A stretch of 15,541 nt of DNA, taken from NCBI GenBank assembly GCA_900555875.1, contig USNB01000008.1:1-15541 (forward strand). Reading direction: 5' to 3'. Below the pieces are notes generated by a model. That model had not been told where the DNA came from. It saw only the letters and a program-made list of their open reading frames with translations, and ran no database searches. Origin of the DNA: an uncultured Eubacteriales bacterium. GTDB lineage: Bacteria > Bacillota > Clostridia > Christensenellales > Pumilibacteraceae. Below, piece after piece: positions 1 through 7,848 of the stretch (position 1 is its first letter; every line of letters begins with the position of its first letter). The position numbers and the translations under genes were made by a program.

Positions 1-224
1 TGCGTAACGCGGCGTCCGGTAAAGAGTTCATCATAGAGACGGGTGAAGACGGCAGAAAGACGACCCTTACGGTGGATATAATGGCTCTTTATCGCGTCAT
101 TTCGCAAAAGAATCCTCCGACGACGGAAGTGAAAAGTTCGGACGGCAAAAGCAGCGTTGAAGTGGTCGGCGCAGACGTCGAAAAACCCGATGAAAATGTT
201 TCCGTAGATAAAAAGGACAAATGA
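1..224 (+). CDS. yajC: Probable YajC, Sec translocase accessory subunit (C-terminal part, cut by window edge)
   Basis: Open from base 3 to the TGA at 222-224, 73 residues visible. YajC is a small single-span membrane protein that binds the SecDF complex. The membrane anchor would lie upstream of the window. What is seen is the end of a small beta-rich domain (EFIIETGEDGRKTTLTVD, then LYRVIS), which matches the usual YajC pattern of a short strand ending in 'ETG', a second strand, and a hydrophobic 'AxxxVI' end. After it comes a low-complexity hydrophilic tail of about 35 residues rich in K, E, D, S and V. The call rests on this resemblance and on the yajC position upstream of TIGR04086, scfA, scfB, secD and secF in Clostridia. 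The conserved N-terminal half cannot be seen, so it stays probable. Confidence 0.6.
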   Translation, partial: RNAASGKEFIIETGEDGRKTTLTVDIMALYRVISQKNPPTTEVKSSDGKSSVEVVGADVEKPDENVSVDKKDK

Positions 225-264
225 TCTTAATATACGACATTGCGGCGGAACTTTTTTGTTAATA

Positions 265-293
265 TTGCCGGAGGCCTTCGCATAGGTTAGAAT
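265..293 (+). promoter_or_regulatory. Candidate sigma-A promoter for the TIGR04086 gene
   Basis: TTGCCG at 265-270 and TAGAAT at 288-293 are separated by 17 bp. Transcription would begin near 300, just before the GGAGG at 303-307. This is a sequence match only. No clear terminator separates this gene from yajC, so read-through is also possible. Confidence 0.4.
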
Positions 294-317
294 AAATCAT
301 GCGGAGGTCTTTTGTAT

Positions 318-716
318 ATGTCGGGAGAAACGATCGCGGCAAGCGACATGAAAGGATATGTAGCGGAGGTGATCAAAGCGGTGGTGATATCGCTGGTATT
401 TTCGCTCGTGCTCGTGCTGATAGCGGCATTCGTGATAAAATTTTTCAATGTGCCTGCGGGAGCGATGCCGGTCATAAATCAGGTCATACGCACGCTCAGT
501 ATTTTCCTCGGATGTATCATCGCGCTTCGTCGCCCGGGCTGCGGATGGCTGCGCGGAGTGATATCGGGCGCGTTGTATTCCGTGCTTGCTTTCGTGCTGT
601 TCTCGGCGCTCGGCGGCGGGTTTGAGTGGGATCTGACCGTGCTTAACAATTTTGTCATAGGTATCGCTGCGGGGCTTATCAGCGGCATCATATCGATGGT
701 GGCAAGAAGAAATTAA
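318..716 (+). CDS. TIGR04086 family membrane protein
   Basis: A 132-residue integral membrane protein of unknown function. It has four hydrophobic stretches at about residues 19-42, 52-70, 79-99 and 109-127, joined by short loops, with an Arg-Arg-Asn C-terminus. Length, four-helix layout and position between yajC and the SCIFF peptide gene match the clostridial family TIGR04086, which is known to lie beside SCIFF. I chose ATG 318 because GGAGG at 303-307 is 10 nt upstream. The TTG at 312 is also in frame but would leave only 4 nt. The role is unknown. Its constant neighbourhood suggests a link to Sec or SCIFF biology, but that is inference. Confidence 0.75.
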   Translation: MSGETIAASDMKGYVAEVIKAVVISLVFSLVLVLIAAFVIKFFNVPAGAMPVINQVIRTLSIFLGCIIALRRPGCGWLRGVISGALYSVLAFVLFSALGGGFEWDLTVLNNFVIGIAAGLISGIISMVARRN

Positions 717-739
717 ATACGCAATGTAAATGATTTCAC

Positions 740-768
740 TTGCGTTTTGTCCGCCTATCGTGTATAAT
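740..768 (+). promoter_or_regulatory. Sigma-A promoter for scfA
   Basis: TTGCGT at 740-745 and a perfect TATAAT at 763-768 are spaced by 17 bp. Transcription would start near 775, giving a leader of about 36 nt before the scfA ATG. This gives the SCIFF precursor its own promoter inside the yajC-sec neighbourhood. Confidence 0.6.
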
Positions 769-810
769 AATAAAAAACAATGTCGGCTCATCCGGCAGCG
801 GGAGGAATAT

Positions 811-981
811 ATGAAGCACATAAAGGTGATAGCAACGAACACGATCTGCAAGGAAAAGGGTACCGGATGCGGCGAGTGCCAGACCGGTTGCCAGTCTGCA
901 TGCAAGACGAGCTGCACCGTAGGCAATCAGTCCTGCGAGCAGAAAAAGACGAATAGACCCGAGATAAAAGTCGAGAAGTGA
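811..981 (+). CDS. scfA: SCIFF ranthipeptide precursor (six cysteines in forty-five residues)
   Basis: A 56-residue ribosomally made peptide that the radical SAM maturase ScfB cross-links by thioether bonds. It starts MKHIK, the usual SCIFF leader start. The core has six cysteines at 20, 23, 27, 31, 35 and 42 with spacing C-x2-C-x3-C-x3-C-x3-C-x6-C, including the family block SACKTSCTVGNQ. In the C. thermocellum homologue CteA the mapped thioether joins Cys32 to Thr37. The matching pair here is Cys31 and Thr36, both present. Two oddities: a seventh cysteine, Cys13, lies in the leader, and the family 'QTSCQ' reads 'QTGCQ'. GGGAGG at 800-805 is 5 nt before ATG 811, and scfB begins 6 nt after the stop. 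The mature product's role is unknown; signalling roles have been proposed for SCIFF in other Clostridia. Confidence 0.92.
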   Translation: MKHIKVIATNTICKEKGTGCGECQTGCQSACKTSCTVGNQSCEQKKTNRPEIKVEK

Positions 982-987
982 TAGTTC

Positions 988-2357
988 ATGGTACATGTGT
1001 ATGAATGTCTCGGACGTCGGTTCGTTCTCGACGTTGAGAGCGGATCGTTCTTCGAGGTCGACGAACGCACGGCGGAACTGATCAAGAATAGGATATCTCC
1101 TGTTGCGGACGCAAGAGGAGATTTTTCTAATGAAGATGCGGAGATAGAGTCGGAGATAGACGCGCTTATCGGAAACGGCGTGTTATTTTCTCCGGAGCCC
1201 GTTCATCCGGAGCCCGTTTATAAGGGGATAGTAAAGGCGCTTTGCCTGAATATAACCCACGGGTGCAATCTGCGCTGTACTTACTGCTTCGCCGGCGACG
1301 GAAAATATCACGGCAAAGCTGATCTTATGAGCGCTGATACGGCACGTAACGCGTTGGACTTTCTCGTTGCCCGCAGCGGTCCGCGCCGCAGGCTGGAAGT
1401 TGACTTTTTCGGCGGCGAACCTCTTCTGAATATGGGAGCGGTAAAAGCTGCCGTGGAGTATGCCCGTTCGATAGAAAAGCAGGCGGGAAAGGAATTCCGC
1501 TTCACAATCACGACAAACGCGCTCGCGCTTACCGACGAACTGATCGATTATTTCAATGAGGAGATGTATAACGTAGTCATCAGCATAGACGGAAGAAAGA
1601 AAGTGCATGACTACGTGCGCAAGGACGCCGCGGGAAACGGCTCGTTCGATCGCATACTCGCGAACGCAAAAAAGTTCGTGGAAAAGAGAGGGGATAAGAG
1701 CTATTACGTCCGAGGGACGTTCACTGCTGCAAATCCCGATTTTGCGGCGGATGTGCTCGCGCTCAATGACTACGGCTTCGGTCAGATATCGCTTGAGCCT
1801 GTAGTCCTCGATCCAAAAGACGCGCTTGCGCTCAAAGATTCTCAAATCGAGGCGCTAAAAGAGCAGTATGAGATACTTGCCGCCGAATATATAAAAAGAA
1901 GAGCGGCTGGCAGAGAATTCGGCTTTTTCCATTTCAATGTGGATTTGAGTGGTGGTCCCTGCTTGCCCAAACGTCTCAGCGGCTGTGGCGACCGTGCGCG
2001 TCGAAGCGGCTTGTCGGCTGTAACGCCGGAGACGAGTATCTTGCAGTATCTCCGAACGGAAACATATATCCGTGCCATCGTTTTGACGGATTGCCGGAAT
2101 ATGTCATAGGAAACGTCAACGACGGTTCTTTCGACGACAGACTTCCGAGGCTGTTCAATTCCGTAAATCTTACGAAAAAGGAAAAATGCAACGAATGCTG
2201 GGCGAAATATCATTGCAGCGGCGGATGTGCCGCTAATTCGATATTCTTCGCCGGTGGCATTACAAAACCGTATGAGATTAGCTGCGAACTCATGAAGAAA
2301 CGGGTCGAGTGCGCGCTTGCGATCGCGGCGATCGAAAACGGCGGACGAAGTATGTAA
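988..2357 (+). pseudogene. scfB: SCIFF thioether-forming radical SAM maturase ScfB, frameshifted near 1957-2026
   Basis: Radical SAM/SPASM enzyme that cross-links SCIFF cysteines to Thr residues. The reading is in two frames. The first runs 988-2109 and holds an N-terminal peptide-binding region (residues 1-90), the SAM cluster C93-x3-C97-x2-C100 in HGCNLRCTYCFA, and FFGGEP. The second frame is used from about 1992 to the TAA at 2355-2357 and holds the SPASM part: KRLVGCNAGDEYLAV, YPCHRFDG and CNECWAKYHCSGGCAAN. Frame 1 reaches DLSGGPCLPKRLSGCG by 1989, then turns to nonsense and stops at 2109. Deleting the 35 nt at 1957-1991 gives DLSGGPCASKRLVGCNAG and a continuous 444-residue protein, the normal family size. 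Both halves look well conserved. Either the gene is recently broken or the sequence has a local error or chimera here. Start ATG 988 is 6 nt after scfA and has only a weak ribosome site. Confidence 0.88.
1957..2026 (+). repeat. Diverged 35-nt tandem duplication inside scfB that causes the frameshift
   Basis: Bases 1957-1991 and 1992-2026 are adjacent copies with about 22 of 35 positions identical, including CGGCTGT at 1980-1986 and 2015-2021. Copy 1 encodes PCLPKRLSGCG in the first scfB frame. Copy 2 encodes PCASKRLVGCN in the second. The proteins agree at P, C, K, R, L, G and C, while many differences fall at third codon positions (CCC/CCG, AAA/AAG, CGT/CGG, CTC/CTT). The length is not a multiple of three, so the frame moves by one. 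Confidence 0.75.
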
Positions 2358-2396
2358 TTTTAATGAAAAAAATTGCCGATATTATTACATATTCGT

Positions 2397-2425
2397 TTGA
2401 CTTGAAGGGGCGTTTTGTATATAAT
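2397..2425 (+). promoter_or_regulatory. Strong sigma-A promoter for secD-secF
   Basis: TTGACT at 2397-2402 and a perfect TATAAT at 2420-2425 are spaced by 17 bp, the best promoter match in the window. Transcription should start near 2432. A start that close to the in-frame GTG at 2440 argues for the ATG at 2470 as the secD start. Confidence 0.7.
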
Positions 2426-2469
2426 TTTATGGTACGTTAGTGCGTCATAAAAGGCAAAGTCAACAGATA

Positions 2470-3999
2470 ATGAAAAGGAAATCATCACTGGTCAAATTCA
2501 TATTGGTGCTCGTGGCGACGGCAATAGGTCTTGTAGCTTCGTTTGTCAGCTTCTCGTTCAATACGGTGGGCGGCAACACGTGGAACTACAACGGCTTTGC
2601 ATTTGCCATTGATCTCGGCCTCGACCTCGAGGGCGGTATTTATGCCGTCTATGAGGCGAGCGGAGAGACGCCGGACGACTCCGCTATGAACGGAACCGTA
2701 TCGCAGCTCACGGACATGCTTACGGCTCAAGGGTATACTGAGGCGACTGTCGTGAGGGAAGGGACGTCCCGTATAAGGGTAGAAGTGCCCGATGTGGACG
2801 ATCCGGAGGAAATATTCAACATAATCGGCGACCCTGCCGAGCTTGCGTTCTATCATTCGAGCGACAGCAGTTTGTCGGACGACGATCAGTTCCTGTTCTC
2901 GGGAGATTATGTCGAAAGCGCGTCTGCGGGTATTGCCAACAACGAATATGTCGTATCGCTTTCGCTCAATTCGACGGGTCAGAGCATCTTCTCTCAGATC
3001 ACGTCTGAGCATGCGGGCGACGGCACGTTCATTCTCATATGCGAGACGCAGAACGGCGAAGTCGTCGATATACTTTCCGCGGCGACTATAAGTCAGGCGA
3101 TAACCGGGGGAGAAGCGACGATCTCCGGCAGCTTCACTGCGGAGACGGCGCAGAGACTCGCGGATCGTATCACGAGCGGTACGTTCTCTGTTCCGCTTAC
3201 TCTTATAGAGTGCTCTATAGTGGACGCCACGCTCGGTTCCAACGCGCTCGCTGCGGGACTCATCGGCGGAATAATCGCGATATTGATGATCATGGTATTC
3301 ATGGCCGTATTTTATAAAATGATGGGCATGGTGGCATGTATCACAATGCTTATATATACCGTACTCATGCTTTTCTTCCTTGCGGTATTCCCGCTCGTGC
3401 AGCTTTCATTGCCGGGTATAGCGGGTATAATACTCTCTCTCGGAATGATGATAGACGGCAACGTCATCATATATGAGAGGATCAAGGACGAATACAGAAA
3501 CGGTAAATCCATACTTGCGGCATATCATGCCGGATTCCGCAAAGCTGTTTCCGCCATAGTGGACGGAAACGTTACGACGATAATCGCCGCAGTAATGCTG
3601 CTCATTTTCGGAACGGGAACGATCTCCGGCTTTGGCGTTACGCTTCTTATCGGTCTTGTGCTTTCCATGTTCGCATCCCTTATCGTTACGAGATTCCTTC
3701 TCAAATGGACGCTTGCGATCTGGGGTACGAAGGATCCCAAGCTGTACGGACTTAAGCGTCGTCCCGGATTCAACGAAGCGGACGAAGAGCAGTACGTGCC
3801 GAAGCCTAAGCGCGAGAAGCGCCGCAAACAGACGGTCGCCGTCGGCGGTATAGCGTTTGAAGTGGATCCCGATCAGGAAGCATCCGCATCTGCGGGCGAA
3901 GATGTTTCCGGAAACGAAGAAAACAAGCCTGCGGGCGCGGCTAAGTCTGATGACTTTGACGACCTGTTCGGATCGTTTGACGGAGGTGACAAGAAGTGA
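2470..3999 (+). CDS. secD: Protein translocase subunit SecD
   Basis: SecD works with SecF and SecYEG in the membrane, using the proton or ion gradient to help pull exported proteins out. The 509-residue product has a first membrane helix (about 6-29), the conserved DLGLDLEGG motif near 48-56, an extracytoplasmic domain to about 250, then five helices. These carry the SecD signature GMMIDGNVIIYERIKDEY (about 325-342), where most homologues have 'VDANV'. A hydrophilic tail of about 90 residues follows (from about 420), first basic (KREKRRK) then acidic, ending DDFDDLFGSFDGGDKK; this is longer than a minimal SecD. I prefer ATG 2470 because the promoter would start RNA near 2432; the in-frame GTG 2440 has no ribosome site. 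The site before 2470 (AAAAGG at 2449-2454) is weak. The stop overlaps secF by 4 nt. Confidence 0.93.
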   Translation: MKRKSSLVKFILVLVATAIGLVASFVSFSFNTVGGNTWNYNGFAFAIDLGLDLEGGIYAVYEASGETPDDSAMNGTVSQLTDMLTAQGYTEATVVREGTSRIRVEVPDVDDPEEIFNIIGDPAELAFYHSSDSSLSDDDQFLFSGDYVESASAGIANNEYVVSLSLNSTGQSIFSQITSEHAGDGTFILICETQNGEVVDILSAATISQAITGGEATISGSFTAETAQRLADRITSGTFSVPLTLIECSIVDATLGSNALAAGLIGGIIAILMIMVFMAVFYKMMGMVACITMLIYTVLMLFFLAVFPLVQLSLPGIAGIILSLGMMIDGNVIIYERIKDEYRNGKSILAAYHAGFRKAVSAIVDGNVTTIIAAVMLLIFGTGTISGFGVTLLIGLVLSMFASLIVTRFLLKWTLAIWGTKDPKLYGLKRRPGFNEADEEQYVPKPKREKRRKQTVAVGGIAFEVDPDQEASASAGEDVSGNEENKPAGAAKSDDFDDLFGSFDGGDKK

Positions 4000-5420
4000 A
4001 GACTTTTGATTTGCATTCCGTCGACATGAGAGTCGTACAGAACAAAAAGAAGTGGTTCCTTATACCGCTTATAGTTCTTGTCATCGCAATAATAATGGGC
4101 ACGATCTTCGGCGTTACCGGTAACGGCGTATTCAACGTCGGCGTCGATTTCACCGGAGGTTACTCGCTTACGGTAACGCTGGGAGAATCCCTTGACGACG
4201 CGAATGCCCGCAGCGATTACGAAGAACGTATAACCCACATAATAGAAAACGCAAGCGAATACAGCGATTATTCCGACGATCTTATCGGAGTCAATGGATT
4301 CGCGGTGCGCGACATTTCCGCGCAGGGCGAAGGCGCTGATAAAGCTCTCAGAGTACAGTTTACGGCATCCGGATATTCCGATCTTGAAATGGTGGGTACC
4401 GGTACCGACGGCGATGAAGGTATCATCGGTGCGCTTTGCGACGCCATATACGGCGAACTTCATGACGAGAACGACATCTTCGGCGTAAACGTGACGTCGG
4501 GCGACAGGACCACGGCTACGGTCAGTACGGAGCTCATAGTGACGGCTGTTTGCGGCATACTTATGTCGCTTGCGCTCATGCTGGTGTATGTTGCCGTACG
4601 CTTCGAGATCATGAGCGGCGTAGTTGCCTTGATGTGTCTCGTGCATGATGCGATCATGATGTTCCTGTTCATGTGCATATTCCACATAGAACTAGCGAGC
4701 ACGTTTGTCGCTGCCGTGATAACGATACTCGGATATTCGATAAACAATACGATAATCATCTTCGATATGATCCGAAGCAAGACCAAGACAGAGCCGAACA
4801 GTTCTCCGCTTGAGCTTGCAAACACCTCGGTGAGAGACACGCTCATCCGTTCGATAAATACAACGGCGACGACATTTGTTACCGTAGCTATGATCGCGGT
4901 GATGAGCGCGATATTCGGAGTGGGGGATCTGCTTACGTTCTGTCTGCCGTTGATGGCAGGTCTTATAGCGGGTATGTTCTCCTCCGTGCTTCTTGCTCCC
5001 ACGATATGGGCGGTGTGGAAACAGCGTCAGCTCAATAAAGCTGCGGCTACCCCTGCGCCTCGCACGATGGCTCTTGCTACTGCTGCGGCGTCCGCCGCGC
5101 CGACGGACGGAGCGTTGGAGAGCTTCTTCGCCGGCAGCGATACGATGGCGTCGACGACGCCTTCCGCTGCGGATTCAGTGATGGATCCCGGGCAGGTCGA
5201 GCCGGCGTCTTCGGATGACGCTCATGCGGACGCTCCGGAAGCGAATTCGGATGAGACCGAGCCGGATATGTCTGATAGCGCTGCGGAAGAAGCGGTAAAC
5301 GGCGACGGTGCGGATGTGACCGGCGATGACGGTTCCGAGATGCCTTCCGACGATGCTCCCGAACTTTCGGGGCCCGGTACTCCTGCGGATACTCCGGACG
5401 GACAGGATGAAGACCGCTGA
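3996..5420 (+). CDS. secF: Protein translocase subunit SecF with long acidic C-terminal tail
   Basis: Partner of SecD in the Sec translocase. Residues 1-345 are the SecF fold: helix 1 at about 19-40, the GVDFTGGYSL motif at 49-58, an extracytoplasmic domain to about 175, then helices with the signature SINNTIIIFDMIRSK (248-262) and PTIWAVW (335-341). Residues 345-474 form an extra tail of about 130 residues. Its first part is rich in Ala, Thr and Pro, and the last 74 residues hold about 25 Asp or Glu and almost no basic residues. It should be cytoplasmic and disordered, and it is not part of a standard SecF of about 300 residues. The start is GTG 3996, overlapping the secD stop (GTGA), with a full GGAGGTGA site at 3982-3989, so the two are translationally coupled. 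Confidence 0.93.
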   Translation: MKTFDLHSVDMRVVQNKKKWFLIPLIVLVIAIIMGTIFGVTGNGVFNVGVDFTGGYSLTVTLGESLDDANARSDYEERITHIIENASEYSDYSDDLIGVNGFAVRDISAQGEGADKALRVQFTASGYSDLEMVGTGTDGDEGIIGALCDAIYGELHDENDIFGVNVTSGDRTTATVSTELIVTAVCGILMSLALMLVYVAVRFEIMSGVVALMCLVHDAIMMFLFMCIFHIELASTFVAAVITILGYSINNTIIIFDMIRSKTKTEPNSSPLELANTSVRDTLIRSINTTATTFVTVAMIAVMSAIFGVGDLLTFCLPLMAGLIAGMFSSVLLAPTIWAVWKQRQLNKAAATPAPRTMALATAAASAAPTDGALESFFAGSDTMASTTPSAADSVMDPGQVEPASSDDAHADAPEANSDETEPDMSDSAAEEAVNGDGADVTGDDGSEMPSDDAPELSGPGTPADTPDGQDEDR

Positions 5421-5432
5421 AATTAACTTACG

Positions 5433-5462
5433 ATCAAAGCCTTCTCTTTGAAGGCTTTTGAT
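5433..5462 (+). terminator. Hairpin terminator after secF
   Basis: ATCAAAGCCTTC (5433-5444) pairs with GAAGGCTTTTGAT (5450-5462) around a TCTTT loop, with one bulged T. The T-run is short and partly inside the stem, then TTTATCTTT follows. It could act in both directions. It ends the sec unit before recJ. Confidence 0.55.
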
Positions 5463-5483
5463 TTATCTTTGCATATTCAGATA

Positions 5484-5489
5484 TATAAT
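5484..5489 (+). promoter_or_regulatory. Candidate -10 element immediately before recJ
   Basis: A perfect TATAAT lies only 5 nt before the recJ ATG at 5495. The nearest -35-like TTGATT (5458-5463) is 20 bp away, so the promoter is poor on that side. If used, RNA would start at or next to the ATG, giving a leaderless message. No GGAGG-like site precedes this ATG. Confidence 0.3.
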
Positions 5490-5494
5490 ACCGC

Positions 5495-7834
5495 ATGAAT
5501 ACGATAATCAGAAAAAGGTCATCTGCGGAGCCTTCCGCAGAATATATAAGACGGACATCCGAAGAACTCGGTCTGCATCCGCGTCTGGTTGAATTGCTTT
5601 TTATGAGGGGCATCAGGGATACCGATGCGATCAAAGCCTTTCTGTATCCCGACGAATCGCGCCTTGGCGACCCGTTCGAGATGAAAGGAATGCGCGAGGC
5701 AGCGGAGCGGGTCAGACAGGCCATAGATACCGGCGAGAAGGTAGTTGTTTACGGAGATTACGATGCTGACGGAGTAAGCGCTTCCGCGGTGCTGTCTCTT
5801 TGCTTCAAAATGTTGGGCGCGGACGTCATCGTTCATATACCCGATCGCATGAAAGACGGTTACGGACTCAGTGTAGAGTCCATAGAGCGCATCATAGAGG
5901 AACATTCTCCCGATCTTATCATTACCTGTGATTGCGGTATATCAGGTGTAAAAGAGGTCGAACATTGCCGCGATCTCGGAGTGGATATAATCGTTACCGA
6001 TCATCATGAGCCGGGACCGGAACTGCCCGATTGTGTAGTGGTCAATCCAAAACAGGAAGGAGACGAGTACCCCGATAAATATCTTTGCGGCGCGGGCGTC
6101 GCACTGAAACTCGTACAGGCGATAACTGGCGGCGATGCGTACAAGCAATTTCTGGATATCGTTGCCGTTGCGACGATCGCGGATCTCGTTCCGCTTGTAG
6201 GGGAAAACCGGCTGATAGTTCAGCTCGGGCTGCGTCGTATAGCAGAGGGTAAATTTAATCTCGGGCTGAAGCATATGCTTCGTTCGCTGGGATTGAGCGG
6301 CGCCGTATCGTCCACCGATATCGCGTATAAAATAGCTCCGCGTATCAATGCCGCCGGAAGAATGGGGGACGCTTTCAGGGCATTTGAAATACTTGTTTCA
6401 TTCGATGAAAAACGCATAGGGGCGCTCGTTGCGGAGCTGGACTCTGACAATGAAAAGCGCAAAGAACTTTGTGACAGGATATACGAAGAGGCTGTCGCCG
6501 ACCTGGCATATGAAGATATGACCGAAGGCAGGGCGATCGTTCTCAGTAATCCAGAATGGTCGAAAGGAGTGACGGGGATCGCGGCTGCTCGTTTTACCGG
6601 CGAGTATAACCGTCCTACGTTCATTATCGTGGACAGAAACGCTGACGGGGTCTTTAAGGGTACGGCGCGCGGAATCAAGGGAGTGAATATATTCGAAGCT
6701 TTATCGTATTGCTCCGATCTTCTTGTGGAGTTCGGCGGACATACGGGAGCGGCGGGATTTTCCGTAAGGGAAGAAAATATACCGCTGTTCCGTAAGCGTA
6801 TAAACGAATATATGGCGGGATTGCCGGATGAGTACTTTCTTCCGCATGCCGAGTATGATATCGATGTGAACGTCGATGAGTGCAATGAAAAACTGTTGGA
6901 TGCGCTGTCTCTTCTGGAACCGACGGGCAATGGCAATGAAAAGCCGCTTCTTTGTCTGACTGCGGAGAACGTGCGCATAGCGCCGTGTAAAAATCCCGTT
7001 CATACTTCTGTTCAGATCGGAAGGCTGCAAACTTATGCGTTCAATTTTTATAATAAGAATCAGTTCCTTATAGGAAGCGGCGGCAAGGATATAATCCTTG
7101 AACTTACCGCCGGCCTGAACAACAGCGGCGTATCCGGCTATATTAAAGCGGTAGGGACGGGCGGACCTGAGATAAACGACGATATCGCACATGCTAATTT
7201 TATCGGCATGGGAAGATTCCCGATAAAAGGTACCGCCAAATACAAGACGTATGCGAGCGATGATCTTCCGTCGTTGCTTCCGGCATCCATTTACGGTACG
7301 CTGTTCGTATGTGCGGATAGTAGGTCGTGCGCACGTATTCTGGAGTCCGGCGGAAAATTCGTCACGTGCGATTACATTACGAAGGCGGAGCTTAATAATT
7401 ATTCGGGTATCATAGTCGCGCCGAATATAGACGCCGTACCGCTTGCGAATTATTCCTCGATAGTATTTGCGGATATGCCGCCTTCGGAAGGCGTTGTCGA
7501 GTATATAAATTCCGTAAGCAAAGCGACGGTTTATCTTCCTTCCGATTCTGCTTCGGACGATACCGTTTATTCGGGCATAAGTGCTGACAGGAGCGTATTC
7601 GCGACGGTTTATTCGGCGGTCATCAACCATTCCTCGTCGGCGACTCCCAATCTTACGGTGTTTTATAAGAGGATCAGTCCGTTTGTTCGCGGTCTGACCG
7701 CGAAACAGTTCACCGCCTGTTTCGCCGTTTTCGGAGAACTCGGGTTTTTGACGTTTGAAAACGGAACGCTGAAAGTAAACGGCGGTATAAAACGTCCGCT
7801 TACTGATTCCGTTCTTTACGATAAATTGCGCTGA
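5495..7834 (+). CDS. recJ: Single-stranded-DNA-specific exonuclease RecJ
   Basis: RecJ degrades single-stranded DNA 5' to 3' in recombination and repair, using two metal ions. The 779 residues fit the long Firmicute form (B. subtilis RecJ is close to this size) rather than the shorter E. coli one. All DHH motifs are present: GDYDADG with D88, D90 and D92, ITCDCG with D146, the name motif TDHHEP with D169, H170 and H171, and ATIADLVPL with D230. The DHHA1 part carries APRINAAGRMG (281-291) and FGGHTGAAGF (413-422). The rest is the OB-fold and the extra C-terminal domain seen in Firmicute RecJ, which is less conserved. No Shine-Dalgarno site is visible before ATG 5495. It is likely the first gene of a recJ-rsh-hydrolase-hemZ transcript; rsh begins 14 nt after its stop. 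Confidence 0.95.
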   Translation: MNTIIRKRSSAEPSAEYIRRTSEELGLHPRLVELLFMRGIRDTDAIKAFLYPDESRLGDPFEMKGMREAAERVRQAIDTGEKVVVYGDYDADGVSASAVLSLCFKMLGADVIVHIPDRMKDGYGLSVESIERIIEEHSPDLIITCDCGISGVKEVEHCRDLGVDIIVTDHHEPGPELPDCVVVNPKQEGDEYPDKYLCGAGVALKLVQAITGGDAYKQFLDIVAVATIADLVPLVGENRLIVQLGLRRIAEGKFNLGLKHMLRSLGLSGAVSSTDIAYKIAPRINAAGRMGDAFRAFEILVSFDEKRIGALVAELDSDNEKRKELCDRIYEEAVADLAYEDMTEGRAIVLSNPEWSKGVTGIAAARFTGEYNRPTFIIVDRNADGVFKGTARGIKGVNIFEALSYCSDLLVEFGGHTGAAGFSVREENIPLFRKRINEYMAGLPDEYFLPHAEYDIDVNVDECNEKLLDALSLLEPTGNGNEKPLLCLTAENVRIAPCKNPVHTSVQIGRLQTYAFNFYNKNQFLIGSGGKDIILELTAGLNNSGVSGYIKAVGTGGPEINDDIAHANFIGMGRFPIKGTAKYKTYASDDLPSLLPASIYGTLFVCADSRSCARILESGGKFVTCDYITKAELNNYSGIIVAPNIDAVPLANYSSIVFADMPPSEGVVEYINSVSKATVYLPSDSASDDTVYSGISADRSVFATVYSAVINHSSSATPNLTVFYKRISPFVRGLTAKQFTACFAVFGELGFLTFENGTLKVNGGIKRPLTDSVLYDKLR

Positions 7835-7848
7835 AAGGAGGTAAGACC

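Noticed and set aside
297..926. 209-codon open frame on the minus strand over TIGR04086 and scfA
   Set aside because: Composition is implausible (many R, H, Y), and it crosses two well-supported genes and their promoter on the other strand.
1963..1972. Programmed -1 ribosomal frameshift at CCCAAAC in scfB
   Set aside because: The heptamer is not in the required phase (codons read CCC AAA C). A shift there would also add about 12 foreign residues before the second motif, whereas deletion of 35 nt fits the family exactly.
2440..2469. GTG 2440 as secD start
   Set aside because: It has no ribosome site and lies only about 8 nt from the predicted RNA start. ATG 2470 leaves a normal SecD N-terminus.
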